64,000 nt of DNA from Agreia bicolorata (GTDB lineage: Bacteria > Actinomycetota > Actinomycetes > Actinomycetales > Microbacteriaceae). Of the stretch, positions 44,528 through 53,413 are shown piece by piece (position 1 is the first letter of the stretch; each line of letters opens with the position of its first letter). Position numbers and translations under genes: made by a program. The notes under the pieces are model-generated. The model saw only the letters and a program-made list of their open reading frames with translations, had not been told where the DNA came from and ran no database searches. Location: positions 60,678 through 124,677 of the forward strand of contig NZ_JYFC01000009.1 in assembly GCF_000938265.1 (NCBI RefSeq). The letters run 5' to 3'.

Positions 44528-45082
44528 CTATTCCAGATGCTCTTCGACTGACTGAGCGATGGCGGCCGCTAGCGTTCGATCATCTGCAGCTGGACCTTCA
44601 CTCCGGCTGAGGTCGATCGAGATGACGTACGAGTCCCAGATTGAGTAGACATGAACGACCGGCTTCGAGGGGCCGTCTACAAGGCAGGTCGACCCGATCG
44701 CGCCCTTCATGCCGAGCGGCTCGCAGGTTTCTTTCTTGGATTCCGCGTCGGAGTGTTTGGCCCTCAGTCGGTCGAGTCCTTCCTCGGTCGGAGCGGTGAT
44801 CCGGATCGAGAGGGCGTTCCCGCTGTCCGTAGCGCTCGACTGAGTGCACTCGGCTCCCTGCGCATCATCAGGATCGATCGTGATCGAGTCGCCGTCGCGG
44901 ATCAGCCCGACCCCGGTTGAGGTTTCACGTGGCAGATCCGGCACGGCTTGCTCGACCAAATCCGGTGAAACGAGGCCGCAGGCGGGCGTCACGGCATTCG
45001 GCGAATCGGGTGCGCAGCCGGCCAGACCGGACATCAACAGCCCTACTACGAGCAGGTAACCCACCCCACGAGCAATTCTCAC
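44528..45082 (-). CDS. putative lipoprotein (DUF3558-like)
   Basis: 184-aa secreted lipoprotein with lipobox LAGC and modified cysteine C23. The body (ACGLVSPDLVEQAVPDLPRE, later GAECTQSS, ETCEPLGMKGAIGSTCLVDG and DSYVISIDLSRSEG) has five Cys after the lipobox that may form disulfides. It resembles actinobacterial DUF3558-type lipoproteins, which have no known function. It has its own promoter region and converges with the immunity gene. Confidence 0.78.
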   Translation of the reverse strand: MRIARGVGYLLVVGLLMSGLAGCAPDSPNAVTPACGLVSPDLVEQAVPDLPRETSTGVGLIRDGDSITIDPDDAQGAECTQSSATDSGNALSIRITAPTEEGLDRLRAKHSDAESKKETCEPLGMKGAIGSTCLVDGPSKPVVHVYSIWDSYVISIDLSRSEGPAADDRTLAAAIAQSVEEHLE

Positions 45083-45130
45083 GCTGAACGACCTCCCCGA
45101 TCGTAAAGGCTCAAGAATAGGCGCAACGCC

Positions 45131-45764
45131 GTGGCTTCACCAAGGTTCCTGCCCGCCGTGAGTGCCGCTTGGAATCAAGAGGGCAATCGCGGAGCGCGAC
45201 CGGAAACGACGGTTTTCAGTCGTATCAGTGACCTCGGCGTACCTGAGCCGGGCATCTTCCAAGGCCGCACGATCGACTCGCCGCTCGCATGGGTCATGAA
45301 CACTGGCTTCGTCATGGGCGGTCTCGGCATCCTCGCCGTTGCGACCACCGTCACCGGTCGCATCCGTACCCTCATGGTGACCCTCGGCGCCATTACCGCC
45401 GTGGGGCACACACTCGTGGGACTCATGCACACCTTCGTCGAGGCGGCCCAGAACGGCACCCTCGTTCTCCACTTCACCGGCGCATTCCTCGCCATTCTCG
45501 GCGGCAATATTCTCGCCGTCACACTCGGGGGGTACTGGCGGAAGCAGGCCCCCACCAAGCGGATTGGGAACGCCGTCCTCGCGGTAGGCATCGTCGGGCT
45601 CGTCGCGGTCGTGGTCCTCGGTTTCACCGCCATGAGCCAGGTCGCCCCCCAACGGACTAATCGAACGCACCACCGTCTATAAGCTGCTCCCGTTCCAGCT
45701 GTGTACCGCCGCTTACCTCATCCGAGCGGGTCGCACGCCGATCGCTGCGTCGCGCGCGGGCTGA
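45131..45764 (+). pseudogene. DUF998 family membrane protein, frameshifted
   Basis: The frame from 45131 codes a DUF998-type membrane protein from SRISDLGVPEPGIFQGRTIDSPLAWVMNTGFVMGGLGI through four membrane segments to about 45650. It then drifts into QRTNRTHHRL. In the next frame from 45651 the family-like ending GLIERTTVYKLLPFQLCTAAYLIRAG continues to a stop at 45762. The switch lies at a run of six C (45645-45650). The N-terminus also lacks the first membrane segment expected before the ISDLG motif. The gene is probably inactive, unless the C run is a sequencing error or a phase-variable tract. Confidence 0.7.
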
Positions 45765-45824
45765 GTCGACCGGCTTACGGGCGGTTTCGTTGTGGCGGCT
45801 CTTCCCCGGTGGCAGGGTATCTAG

Positions 45825-46352
45825 GTGCACATATCGCCTGTTCCACATGACACGTCGGTCGAGGTGCGGCCCTACGAAGACGGCGACGCTTCCAGCACGC
45901 TCGAGGTGTTCCTGACTGCGATCACCGAAACTGCGTCCGCGGATTACACGAGCGAGCAAATTCAGGCGTGGGCTGACCCCGGCGGGCGCGATCTTCGGCG
46001 CTGGGCCGAAGCAATGGCAGGGAGGCAGAGCTTCGTCGCCATTATTGGCGGTCAGTTGGCTGGGTTCTCTGATGTGAGCGAGGACGGCTACATAGACATG
46101 ATGTTCGTGTCACCGCAGTTCTTGCGACGCGGGGTGGCACGGACACTACTTGTCTACGGGCAAGAGCTGGCTCGGAAGTGGAAGGCCAGCGAGTTGTCAG
46201 CGGACGTCAGTATTACGGCCCGGCCTTTCTTCGAAAGCCAAGGCTTCGCTATCGTAGCGGAACAGTCGCCCGTGAAGCGAGGGGTGATGCTGACAAACTT
46301 TAAAATGCGCAAGCCTCTGGATCACCCACCAGAGTGCGTTGATGCCCGCTGA
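45825..46352 (+). CDS. GNAT family N-acetyltransferase
   Basis: 175-aa acetyltransferase. GNAT fold: EVRPYEDGDASSTLEVFLTAI at the N-terminus, FVAIIGGQLAGFSDVSEDGYIDMMFVSPQFLRRGVARTLL with the acetyl-CoA loop RRGVAR, and a C-terminal RPFFESQGFAIVAEQSPVKRGVMLTNFKMRK. It resembles the YafP/ElaA-like small acetyltransferases. It starts at a GTG with no strong site; substrate unknown. Confidence 0.87.
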   Translation: MHISPVPHDTSVEVRPYEDGDASSTLEVFLTAITETASADYTSEQIQAWADPGGRDLRRWAEAMAGRQSFVAIIGGQLAGFSDVSEDGYIDMMFVSPQFLRRGVARTLLVYGQELARKWKASELSADVSITARPFFESQGFAIVAEQSPVKRGVMLTNFKMRKPLDHPPECVDAR

Positions 46353-46443
46353 GCGCGACCCGGCGTCTGCCAGAGCTGCACCGCGTGTGACGCCACTGTC
46401 TCAACGACGCTGAGGCGGCAGTCCTCACCGCAGCCAATACGAT

Positions 46444-47217
46444 GTGGCTATGTCTGTTCAGCACATTCAGCTCACTGTTCTCGGAAGCTCGACGCCATAC
46501 CCCAGCGCCGACAATCCCTGCTCGGGATATCTGGTCACATCAGGCACAACGAAGCTCTGGATTGACGCCGGAACCGGCACTCTTGGGCCTCTTCAGCAGC
46601 ACATCGCCCTCGGCGATCTCGATGCCATCTGGATCTCCCACCTCCACGCTGACCACAGCGCCGACTTGCTCACTGCCTTTTACGCCCTCGTCGCCGCCGA
46701 CATCACCCGCAGGCCCGTCCCGCTTTACGGCCCTCCGGGAATTGCGGAGCGCCTCACCCACTACCTGACCAACGGATCCACTCCTGCTCCGATCGATCGC
46801 GCCTTCGAGATTCATGAACTGCATGACCTGCACCAAGCGCAAGTGGGCAACCTGCTCCTGACCTCTCGCAGCGTGTCCCACGGAATCCCCGCGTTCGGTG
46901 TTCGCATCGCAAGCCCAACAACATCGCTTGTTTTCTCCGGAGACACTGCACCGTGCGCAAACCTCACCGACCTTGCCGTGGACTGTGACGCACTGCTCTG
47001 CGAATCCGAGAGCACCGCTGCTCCCCATGACGCGCCCCAGGTTCACCACACTCCGGAGAACGCGGGAACCACGGCGACGGATTCCAGAGCCGGTCGATTG
47101 ATCGTCACCCACGTGGGCCGATCCCTGACCCCAGCTGACGCGCTCGCAAGGGCGGCAACCCGGTACAGCGGGCCTATTGAATTTGCCGCGCCGGGAACAA
47201 CGTTTGCCATCGGTTGA
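46444..47217 (+). CDS. MBL-fold metallo-hydrolase (RNase Z-like)
   Basis: 257-aa protein of the beta-lactamase-like fold near the RNase Z/arylsulfatase branch. LTVLGSSTPYPSADNPCSGYLV at the start, zinc motif SHLHADHSADLL, SVSHGIPAFGVRI, the Asp in VFSGDTAPC and the final His in VTHVGRS. The family hydrolyses phosphodiesters, cAMP or sulfate esters. The start is GTG 46444 or ATG 46450. It ends 40 bases before a large cruciform. Confidence 0.87.
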   Translation: MAMSVQHIQLTVLGSSTPYPSADNPCSGYLVTSGTTKLWIDAGTGTLGPLQQHIALGDLDAIWISHLHADHSADLLTAFYALVAADITRRPVPLYGPPGIAERLTHYLTNGSTPAPIDRAFEIHELHDLHQAQVGNLLLTSRSVSHGIPAFGVRIASPTTSLVFSGDTAPCANLTDLAVDCDALLCESESTAAPHDAPQVHHTPENAGTTATDSRAGRLIVTHVGRSLTPADALARAATRYSGPIEFAAPGTTFAIG

Positions 47218-47257
47218 AATAACACGTTCCCGCCAGATGCTGCTCGCGGCCCCTGTC

Positions 47258-47329
47258 GAGCGCATCCATCGGTCGCCAAACGCTCTTATTCGCGGGCATA
47301 AGAGCATGAGGCGACGGATGGATGAGCTC
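47258..47329. terminator. 72-base two-stage inverted repeat between convergent genes
   Basis: Outer arms 47258-47277 and 47310-47329 (20 bases, two mismatches: GAGC.CATCCATC.GTCGCC with its complement). Inner arms GCTCTTAT 47282-47289 and ATAAGAGC 47298-47305 (perfect) surround an 8-base loop. It lies between the MBL-fold gene (rightward) and the M20 gene (leftward), so it can end transcription from both sides. No T tract is present on either strand. It is the longest inverted repeat I found in the window, much longer than a typical terminator. Confidence 0.6.
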
Positions 47330-47360
47330 CGCCTCCTGCGCGCCCACGCCTATGGCCTGC

Positions 47361-48614
47361 TCAGCCCGCGGGCGACTCCAGAAAGGTGCGCGCCGCGACG
47401 ACCAGTGCATCGATGCCGTGCTGCAGCGTCGGCTCGATCACCGGAGCGAAGTAGGGGGAGTGGTTGCTCGGTATGTCGCTCTCGGCGCGGCCTGCGGCGG
47501 ATGCTGCGGCGAACGCGACAGGATCGGCGCCTCCCGTGAACCAGTACACCAGCGGCACGCCCGCACTCGACGACAGCACGCTCACGTCTTCGCTGCCGGA
47601 GACCGTTCCGTAGTCGATGACTGCCCTGTCGCCGAACGCGTCGACGAACCGCGATCGCAGTCTCTCGGCGGCGTCGGGGTCATTCATGGTGGCCGGCGCG
47701 CTGGCCAGCAGGGTGACGTCGGGTTCGGTCGTCATTCCGGATGCCGCGGCCTCGGCTCGCACGATTCGCTCGACGGCGGCAAGTACGCGCTCGCGGGTGG
47801 ATGCGTCGACCGAGCGCACGTTGACACCGAGATGTGCGTCGGCCGGGATGATGTTGCTCTTCGTTCCGGCCTGCAACTTTCCGACGGTGACAACGGCGAG
47901 TTCGCCCGGGGTCACCTCGCGCGAGACAACGCTCTGCAGGCGCACCACCGTGGATGCCGCGGCGAGCACCGGGTCGATGGTTCTCTGCGGTGTCGAACCA
48001 TGGCCACCCCGGCCGTGCATCACGACCGAGATGTCGTCTGAGGCGGCCATCATCGCTCCGGAGGTGAGCGACACCAGGCCCGCGGGCAGCGGCCCGATGT
48101 GCTGCCCGAGAACGATATCGGGGTGGGGCACCTTCGTGAGCAAACCGTCGTCGACCATGGCCGCAGCCCCGGCAATGACCTCCTCGGCCGGCTGGAACAC
48201 GGCGACGATCGTTCCCGAGAACTCGTCGCGGTGCGCTGCGAGCTGCTCCATCGCGCCGACCAGCCAGGTGACGTGCATGTCGTGCCCGCACGCGTGCATG
48301 ACCGGAGTCTCGAGCCCGTCAGCAGTCGTCGCGATAGCGGTGCTGGCGTAATCCAGACCGGTGAGCTCGTGCACCGGCAGGCCATCCATATCGGCGCGCA
48401 ACCACACGGTGGGCCCGGGGCCGTTCGCGAGCACCGCGGCGACGCCCGTGCCGCCTATCCCCTCGATGACCTGCAGGCCGAGCGCCGTCATGCGCTCGGC
48501 GACGATCGCGGCCGTGCGGTGTTCCTCGAAGGCGAGTTCCGGATGCGCGTGCAGGTCTTTGTAGAGACGTGTCAGCGAGGTCAAATCATCAGTGTTTGCG
48601 ACCATGGGCCACAC
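47361..48614 (-). CDS. M20 family metallo-amidohydrolase
   Basis: 417-aa peptidase M20D/amidohydrolase (hippurate hydrolase/AbgB/N-acyl-amino-acid deacylase group). Metal-site motifs: LHAHPELAFEEHRTA, LRADMDGLPVHE, MHACGHDMHVTWLVG, FQPAEEVIAGAAAMVDDGL, HIGPLPAG, and the C-terminal SPYFAPVIEPTLQHG. It removes an acyl group from an amino acid or similar amide. The GTG start has GGAG 6 bases upstream; ATG 48605 is also possible. It lies 20 bases after the glutamate decarboxylase, so the two may be one operon. Confidence 0.9.
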   Translation of the reverse strand: MWPMVANTDDLTSLTRLYKDLHAHPELAFEEHRTAAIVAERMTALGLQVIEGIGGTGVAAVLANGPGPTVWLRADMDGLPVHELTGLDYASTAIATTADGLETPVMHACGHDMHVTWLVGAMEQLAAHRDEFSGTIVAVFQPAEEVIAGAAAMVDDGLLTKVPHPDIVLGQHIGPLPAGLVSLTSGAMMAASDDISVVMHGRGGHGSTPQRTIDPVLAAASTVVRLQSVVSREVTPGELAVVTVGKLQAGTKSNIIPADAHLGVNVRSVDASTRERVLAAVERIVRAEAAASGMTTEPDVTLLASAPATMNDPDAAERLRSRFVDAFGDRAVIDYGTVSGSEDVSVLSSSAGVPLVYWFTGGADPVAFAAASAAGRAESDIPSNHSPYFAPVIEPTLQHGIDALVVAARTFLESPAG

Positions 48615-48634
48615 CCTACTCCGGAGGCCTGCGC

Positions 48635-49999
48635 TCAGTGATGGAACGAAGGGCTCCCCTCGGTGTCTGGCATCGGCGTCTCGAGCGCTTCGAGGTAGCC
48701 GACCTCGGCGGTGAAGGCCGCGAGGAACTTGTCGGCCAGATCCATCGACAGGTCGCGTCGCACCACGATGCGCTGCACGGTGAGGTCAGCAAGGTCGGCC
48801 GGCATCGGATAGGCGGGCACGATCCAGCCGCGCATCCGCAGGCGATCCGCCAGGTCGTAGAGAGTCCATTTGTCGGTGTGGCCCGGCTTGAGTGACCAGG
48901 CGAAGACCGGGATGTCTGTGCCGTCGTTCCAGAGTTCGAACGGGCCGAGAGCTGCGACGGCTTGCGAGAGGTGCACCGCGACATCCTGCGCCCCCTGCTG
49001 AATCGCCGTGTAGCCGGCCACCCCCAATCGCAGGAACAAGTAGTACTGCAGCAGAACCTGCGCGCCCGGCCGCGAGAAGTTGAGCGCGAGGGTGGGCATG
49101 TCTCCGCCGAGGTAGCTCACGTGAAAGATCAGGTCGTCGGGCAGCCACTGCTTCTCGCGCCACAGCACCCACCCGAGCCCGGGGTAGACGCCGCCGTATT
49201 TGTGCCCGGAGGTCGAGATGGAGTGCACTCGTTCGAGGCGGAAATCCCACTCGAGCTCGGGCTGCAGAAATGGTGCGATCATGGCGCCGGATGCACCGTC
49301 GACGTGAATAGGGATGTCGAGTCCGCGCGCCTCCTGGATAGCGTCGAGGGCCGCCGCGATCTCGGCGACCGGCTCGTACATTCCGGTGTAGGTCACGCCG
49401 AGAATCGCGACCACGCCGATCGTGTTCTCGTCGACGTAGGAGTCGAGGTCGTGCCCATCGAACACCTTGTGCTCGTGGCTGATCGGCACGAGCCGCATCT
49501 CGACATCCCAGTAATTGCAGAACTTCTCCCAGCACACCTGCACTGCGGAACTCATCACGAGATTCGGCCTCGACGTGTCCGCTCCAGCAGCCCGACGGCG
49601 GTGCTGCCACAGCCGCTTCATGGCGAGGCCGCCGAGCATGCAGGCCTCGCTCGAACCGGTGGTCGACGTGCCGATCGTGCCACCGGCATCCGGTGCATGC
49701 CAGAGGTCGGCGAGAATCGCGGTGCACTTCACCTCGACGGCGGCGGTCGACGGGTATTCGTCTTTGTCGACCATGTTCTTGTCGAACGCTTCGGCGTAGA
49801 GGCGGTCGGCGTGCTCGTCCATCCAGGTGGTCACGAAGGTGGCCAGGTTGAGCCTGGCGTTGCCGTCGAGCTGGGCCTCGTCGTGCACGAGCTGGTAGGC
49901 CGTCTCGGGCAGCATCTCGTCGGGGCCGAGTCGGTCGTGCGCGGCTGAGGACGCGCGGGTGTCGCGATCGAAGACGGGGGTGAGGGCATCGTCGGTCAT
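48635..49999 (-). CDS. gadB: glutamate decarboxylase
   Basis: 454-aa PLP enzyme of the group II decarboxylases. The start (LPETAYQLVHDEAQLDGNARLNLATFVTTWMDEHADRLYAEAFDKNMVDKDEYP) is distinctive for glutamate decarboxylase. The PLP lysine is K267 in HSISTSGHKYGGVYPGLGW, and HVDGASGAMIAPF holds the ring-stacking and Asp contacts. It converts glutamate to GABA with proton uptake, used in acid resistance. No GadC antiporter is adjacent. It sits 57 bases after the sugar operon on the same strand, with the M20 gene following. Confidence 0.94.
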   Translation of the reverse strand: MTDDALTPVFDRDTRASSAAHDRLGPDEMLPETAYQLVHDEAQLDGNARLNLATFVTTWMDEHADRLYAEAFDKNMVDKDEYPSTAAVEVKCTAILADLWHAPDAGGTIGTSTTGSSEACMLGGLAMKRLWQHRRRAAGADTSRPNLVMSSAVQVCWEKFCNYWDVEMRLVPISHEHKVFDGHDLDSYVDENTIGVVAILGVTYTGMYEPVAEIAAALDAIQEARGLDIPIHVDGASGAMIAPFLQPELEWDFRLERVHSISTSGHKYGGVYPGLGWVLWREKQWLPDDLIFHVSYLGGDMPTLALNFSRPGAQVLLQYYLFLRLGVAGYTAIQQGAQDVAVHLSQAVAALGPFELWNDGTDIPVFAWSLKPGHTDKWTLYDLADRLRMRGWIVPAYPMPADLADLTVQRIVVRRDLSMDLADKFLAAFTAEVGYLEALETPMPDTEGSPSFHH

Positions 50000-50056
50000 C
50001 GTGATCCGTTCGTCGGCGTGCTGCTCACGTTAGTGGATGTGGGGGTGAAGAGTCCG

Positions 50057-51706
50057 CTAGACGTTCACCTCACCCGCGAGGTGCACGTGCGCGCCGAGTT
50101 CGGCGAAGGCCACCGCCTTGGCGAGCAGGGCGGCGTCGGCGGTCGCCGCATCCGGTGCATACGCGACCTGCACGTGATTCGCCTTGTGTCGGGCCATGAA
50201 CTGGTCGCGGCTCACGCCGTGCAGTACCACGTGCATGATGGGCCACTCGATGTTGGTGGCCCGCCACCTGCGCGAGGTCTCTTCGGCGGGCAGCGAGACC
50301 GCCGAGGCGCGGCCGATGTCGAGGTGCAGTTCGCCGCCCGCGATGTAGAGCCGCGACCACACGATCTCGCCGGGCTTCGAGACTCCCGTGATGGTGGAGC
50401 CGCCGGCAGGGAAGAACACCGGGCCCTGTCGCCAGCCGACCGCATCCGCGTAGCCGTTCTCGAAGTGCGACGGTGGCACCGAGCCCGAGATCTCGTAGAC
50501 CCACACGAACTGCCCGTCGAACTCCTCACCCCAGCGCACGTCGTGCAGCGTCGTGGCGGGGTCGAGCCCCATTGCAACCCACACCCGGTTCGTGATGAGC
50601 GCGTCTGCGGCGACGCCCTCGTCGGCCTCGTTGAAGTGGGGCAGCGCCTTGCCCTCCCAGAGCACACGCGACCCGTCGCGCGACGTGACCGGCGGGCGCT
50701 CGACGTTGTTGAGTAGGCCCTCGACGAGATCGGATGCCGGGGTCAGGTCTTTGAGGCCCTGTTGGTATTGGATGCCCACGGCGTCGAGCCCGAAATCGTC
50801 GCTGATGCGCAGCGCGGCGATGTACATCTTGTACTGCTCGCGCAGCTGGCCCTCGGTGAGCTCGGTGGCGTCGTCGGTGCCCAGTTTGAAGGTCATGCCG
50901 GCGTCGAGCAGCCAGCGGCCGACGGCATCGGCCGTGTCATCGTCGACGCGCTGCATCTCTGCGTAGAGGGCGCTCTGCGAGAGGCGCTCCTTATAAATGC
51001 CCAGTGGATTGAGCAGCTCGTCGTCGATGATGGCGTTGTACATGCCCATGCAGCCCTCGTCGAAGACACCGATGATGGCCTTGTCGGTCTGCAGCTGCTT
51101 GGCGAGGGCGCGACCGAGCTCCACCTCGGGGGATGCCTCGAGCGACTCGACGGGCGGAAACGCGCGCACGTGAGACGAGTCGTGCCGGATGCCGCCGGTC
51201 GCGATCCATTCGCCGATGCGGTCGTGTGCCCACTCATCGGTGAAGTCGACACTCCACACCGTGGAATACGGGGTGCCCATCTTGGTGAGGCCGGCGTTGA
51301 GCCCGAGCAGCCCGACGAGGCCGGGCCACTCGCCCGCGAAGTTGGCGGCGGTGAGGATGGGCCCGCGGTGCGTGCGGAGGCCGGCGAGAACGTGGTGGCT
51401 GTACTGCCAGACCGCCTCGGCAACGATCAGCGGTGCGTCGGGCGGAATCGAGGTGAAGATGTCGAGGCCCATGCGCTGGCTCGAGATGAAGCCGTGGCCG
51501 GTGTCGGGGTCGACGCCGTGGGCGCGCACAACGCTCCAGCCCTGTCGGGCGAAGGCATCGGCGATGGCCTGTTCGAGCGCCTGCTGTGTCGGCCACCCTG
51601 CGACGTTGGCCGATTCGCGCAGGTCGCCGCTGGCGATGAGATAGGCGGTCTTCGGGGCGACGGTGCCGCGGTCTCGCAGCTGGGGGAGGGCGTAGTCGGA
51701 GGTCAT
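50057..51706 (-). CDS. L-fucose isomerase-like protein
   Basis: 549-aa protein of the fucose/arabinose isomerase-like superfamily. Visible: VFDEGCMGMYNAIIDDELLNPLGIYKERLSQSALYAEM and GLDAVGIQYQQGLKDLTPASDLVEGLLNN, with metal-site acids, and a C-terminal domain with WPIMHVVLHGVSRDQFMARHKANHVQVAYAP. It probably isomerises or binds an uncommon sugar or sugar acid rather than L-fucose itself, because the rest of a fucose pathway is absent. It is the last metabolic gene of the sugar operon, 28 bases after the aldolase. Confidence 0.85.
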   Translation of the reverse strand: MTSDYALPQLRDRGTVAPKTAYLIASGDLRESANVAGWPTQQALEQAIADAFARQGWSVVRAHGVDPDTGHGFISSQRMGLDIFTSIPPDAPLIVAEAVWQYSHHVLAGLRTHRGPILTAANFAGEWPGLVGLLGLNAGLTKMGTPYSTVWSVDFTDEWAHDRIGEWIATGGIRHDSSHVRAFPPVESLEASPEVELGRALAKQLQTDKAIIGVFDEGCMGMYNAIIDDELLNPLGIYKERLSQSALYAEMQRVDDDTADAVGRWLLDAGMTFKLGTDDATELTEGQLREQYKMYIAALRISDDFGLDAVGIQYQQGLKDLTPASDLVEGLLNNVERPPVTSRDGSRVLWEGKALPHFNEADEGVAADALITNRVWVAMGLDPATTLHDVRWGEEFDGQFVWVYEISGSVPPSHFENGYADAVGWRQGPVFFPAGGSTITGVSKPGEIVWSRLYIAGGELHLDIGRASAVSLPAEETSRRWRATNIEWPIMHVVLHGVSRDQFMARHKANHVQVAYAPDAATADAALLAKAVAFAELGAHVHLAGEVNV

Positions 51707-51734
51707 GATTTTTCCTGGTTCGGAGACAGTGGGG

Positions 51735-52604
51735 TCAGCGGTAGAGGGCCACGACGCGATCGATCTCGGCGAGAACCTCCGGCGTCGGCGGAGTGATGGC
51801 CATGCGCGTGGTGCCCCCGTTGATTACGAGCGCGCGATAGGCGGCCTTCATGCGGCCCATGTTTCCGGCAATGGCCGTGACCACATCGTCGACAGCAGCC
51901 TGTGCCGCGGCGAGCTGTTCGGCGTCGCCCGAGTCGGCGGCGGCGGCGAGGGCGCGGAAGGGCTTGGGAAGCACAGACGAGACGCCGGAGATGACACCCT
52001 GCGCGCCGAATTCGGCGGCGGCCGCGAGCTCCGCGTCGGCCCCGGTGTAGATCACGAAGTCGTCGGGCACCACGGCGCGGTACTGGGCGATGAGGTCGAG
52101 GGGCTCCTCGCTCACCTTGGCGCCCACGATTCGGGGCAGCCGGGCCAGCTCTGCCATGAGCTCGACGCTCACGAAGTTGCCGCTGCGCTTGCGGTAGACG
52201 TAGATGTACACCGACAGACCCTCGGCCGCAGCATCGACCGCCGTGAAGAACTCGCGCAGGGCGTCGTCGTCGGAGGGCAGGTAGTAGGGCGTCAGCACCG
52301 CGATCTCCGTCGCGCCGAGGTCTCGGGCCTGGTCGATTAGCCGCAGCACCTCGTAGAGGCTGGGCGCGCCCACGTGCACGACGACGCGCATGGCGCCTGC
52401 GAGTTCTTCGAGGCTGAGTGCCGCGAGCTGCCCGCGCTCCTCGAAGCTCAGCGAGGGAAACTCGCCGGTGGTGCCGAGCACGAACGCGCCCTCGTTGCCC
52501 GAGGCGGCGACGTAGCGCAGAATCTCGCGCGAGCCGTCGAGGTCGAGGGATCCGTCGTCGTGAAACGCGACGGGAACGGCGGTAAGGATGTCTCTGCGTG
52601 TCAT
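51735..52604 (-). CDS. dihydrodipicolinate synthase (DapA) family aldolase
   Basis: 289-aa Schiff-base aldolase or dehydratase. The GTTGEFPSLSFEER loop corresponds to the GTTGE of the family, the Schiff-base lysine is in RIVGAKVSEE, and YVYRKRSGN is in the place of the YNxPxRTG tyrosine motif. In a sugar operon such enzymes cleave or dehydrate 2-keto-3-deoxy sugar acids. Start ATG 52604; the in-frame upstream extension is Arg/Pro-rich shadow. Stop to next gene is 28 bases. Confidence 0.9.
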   Translation of the reverse strand: MTRRDILTAVPVAFHDDGSLDLDGSREILRYVAASGNEGAFVLGTTGEFPSLSFEERGQLAALSLEELAGAMRVVVHVGAPSLYEVLRLIDQARDLGATEIAVLTPYYLPSDDDALREFFTAVDAAAEGLSVYIYVYRKRSGNFVSVELMAELARLPRIVGAKVSEEPLDLIAQYRAVVPDDFVIYTGADAELAAAAEFGAQGVISGVSSVLPKPFRALAAAADSGDAEQLAAAQAAVDDVVTAIAGNMGRMKAAYRALVINGGTTRMAITPPTPEVLAEIDRVVALYR

Positions 52605-52642
52605 GAGGTTCGCTTTCTGGTGGGAGATTCTTCGGTGACGGG

Positions 52643-53413
52643 TCAGCGGGCCGCTGCGTTGGCTGCGGAGTACGACGTGTTGCTGGTGGGAGTGATCACG
52701 AGCTCGTTCACGCAGATGCGCGACGGCAGCGCCGCGAGGTAGCGCACGGTCTCGCCCAGGTCGTCGGCGGTGAGCATCAGCTGCTGCTCGGCTTCGGTGG
52801 GCACGATCGGTCGGGTCTTGAGGATGTCGGTGTGCACCTCGCCGGGGCACAGATGCGTGGCCCGGATGCCATGCTGGCGCTCCTGCACATTCAGGGTCTC
52901 GGCGAGCACCCCGAGCGCGGTCTTGCTCGCGGAGTAGGCGGCGCCCGCGGTGGGCGCGAAGCGCCAGGCCGCCCACGACGAGACGAGAATCAGCAGCCCG
53001 TTCTGCGCTCGGCGCATGCCCGGCAGAACGGCGTGGATCGCCCGGGCCGCGCCCGTGAGATTCACGTCGAGCACCCGGGCGAAGTCCTCGGGGTCGGTGT
53101 CGCTCCAATAACGAGAGGTCACGTTGGTGCCTGCCGAGTAGACGAGCACCTGCACCTCGCCGTGCTCGGCCTCGATGTGCGCCAGGGCCGCTGCGGGGCA
53201 GCTCGGGCCATCGGATGCGGAGACGTCGGCGGGCAGCGCGACGATGCGGCCCGGCCGGCCGTCGTGCGCGTCGACGACCTGCTGCAGCTCGGCTTCGCGT
53301 CGGCCGGAGACCACCACGGTGTAGCCGGCCTCGGCGAGGGCTCGGGCGGAACCCGCCCCGATGCCGCTTCCGCCACCCAGGATCCAGGCGACCGGATGCC
53401 TGCCCTCGGTCAT
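52643..53413 (-). CDS. short-chain dehydrogenase/reductase
   Basis: 256-aa SDR. The NAD(P) motif is LGGGSGIGAGSARAL, the catalytic Ser is in LVSSWAAW, and the YxxxK is YSASK. It oxidises or reduces a sugar or sugar-acid hydroxyl. It overlaps the upstream permease by 4 bases. Confidence 0.92.
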   Translation of the reverse strand: MTEGRHPVAWILGGGSGIGAGSARALAEAGYTVVVSGRREAELQQVVDAHDGRPGRIVALPADVSASDGPSCPAAALAHIEAEHGEVQVLVYSAGTNVTSRYWSDTDPEDFARVLDVNLTGAARAIHAVLPGMRRAQNGLLILVSSWAAWRFAPTAGAAYSASKTALGVLAETLNVQERQHGIRATHLCPGEVHTDILKTRPIVPTEAEQQLMLTADDLGETVRYLAALPSRICVNELVITPTSNTSYSAANAAAR

